Shown here in pieces: positions 6,200 through 6,489 of a stretch of 6,489 nt of DNA; positions within the stretch are counted from its first letter, which is position 1; the number at the start of each line of letters is the position of its first letter. Made by a program: the position numbers and the translations under genes. Location: positions 1-6,489 of the forward strand of contig DPSI01000281.1 of assembly GCA_003527165.1 (NCBI GenBank), in the 5' to 3' direction. The DNA comes from Pseudomonas sp. Lineage in GTDB: Bacteria; Pseudomonadota; Gammaproteobacteria; Pseudomonadales; Pseudomonadaceae. The notes under the pieces were generated by a model. That model was not told where the DNA came from and ran no database searches. It was given only the letters and a program-made list of their open reading frames with translations.

Positions 6200-6489
6200 A
6201 TGCAGATCCCGCTGAGCAGCATCGACCGCAAGATTTTGCTGCTGCTGCAACACAACGCCGACCTCTCCGCCGCCGAGGTCGCGGAAAAGGTCGAACTGTC
6301 GCAATCGCCCTGCTGGCGCCGCATCCACCGAATGCAGGAAGAGGGGCTGATCGAGCGCAAGGTCGCCCTGCTCAACCCCAAGAAGCTCGGGCTGAACATG
6401 ACGGTATTCGTCAACATCAAGCTTTCCGCTCATGGCCGAAGCAACCTGGATGAATTCGAGCGTGCCGTGGTGGGTTATCCCGAGGTGTT
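6200..6489 (+). CDS. Lrp/AsnC-family transcriptional regulator (C-terminal half off the window)
   Basis: DNA-binding feast/famine regulator, probably responding to an amino acid. The frame is open from ATG 6200-6202 to the right edge: 96 codons plus two bases, beginning MQIPLSSIDRKILLLLQHNADLS. AGGA at 6190-6193 supports the start. Residues 7-60 are the AsnC-type winged helix-turn-helix: SSIDRKILLLLQ as the first helix, SAAEVAEKV as the second, and SQSPCWRRIHRMQEEGLI as the recognition helix and wing entry. The NPKKLGLNMTVFVNIKLSAHG stretch (about 60-80) leads into the ligand-binding RAM domain, which is cut off. Complete members have about 150-165 residues, so some 60 % is present. It is divergent from the oxidoreductase gene across 240 bases, the usual setting for local control by this family. 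In function it may resemble Pseudomonas BkdR, but orthology is not claimed. Effector and sign of regulation are unknown. Confidence 0.93.
   Translation, partial: MQIPLSSIDRKILLLLQHNADLSAAEVAEKVELSQSPCWRRIHRMQEEGLIERKVALLNPKKLGLNMTVFVNIKLSAHGRSNLDEFERAVVGYPEV

Noticed and set aside
6003..6433. Minus-strand open frames opposite the regulator and its leader
   Set aside because: They are antisense to the winged-helix coding region and the CAA-rich leader; the cysteine- and tryptophan-rich translations are artefacts of those repeats.

Overview
The window is GC-rich (by eye a little over 60 %), with G/C-ending codons. It carries four genes of amino-acid uptake and breakdown. Gene content, protein style and the extragenic 'GTGGGAG'-type repeats between two genes suggest a gammaproteobacterium, most likely Pseudomonas or a close relative. 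That assignment is inferred from sequence style, not from a database match.

Layout: (1) 1-981, minus strand, the N-terminal 327 codons of a Na+-coupled amino-acid transporter of the NSS/SNF family; its 3' end lies off the left edge. (2) 982-1196, a spacer with a good intrinsic terminator just after the dehydrogenase gene. (3) 1197-2291, minus strand, a complete 364-residue Glu/Leu/Phe/Val-type amino-acid dehydrogenase resembling leucine dehydrogenase. (4) 2292-2488, a spacer with a terminator-like hairpin, three tandem REP-like repeats and an AT-rich pocket before the dehydrogenase. (5) 2489-5959, minus strand, a 1156-residue fused indolepyruvate ferredoxin oxidoreductase family protein. (6) 5960-6199, a divergent control region with a perfect inverted repeat and other symmetric elements. 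(7) 6200-6489, plus strand, the first 96 codons of an Lrp/AsnC-family regulator, cut by the right edge.

Together the genes suggest a pathway. The transporter imports an amino acid with Na+. The dehydrogenase deaminates it to a 2-oxo acid. The TPP/Fe-S oxidoreductase converts the 2-oxo acid to an acyl-CoA. The divergent Lrp-type protein probably senses the amino acid and controls the locus. The substrate (branched-chain or aromatic) cannot be fixed from sequence alone.

The most interesting signal is post-transcriptional. All four genes carry an A-rich, CA-type sequence directly upstream of or touching the Shine-Dalgarno: AACAACAA for the transporter and the regulator, AAAAACAA for the oxidoreductase, AACAACTA for the dehydrogenase. 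This resembles the Hfq/Crc catabolite-repression motif of Pseudomonas (AANAANAA, often written AAYAAYAA). No new enzyme system, mobile element, CRISPR array or RNA gene was seen.
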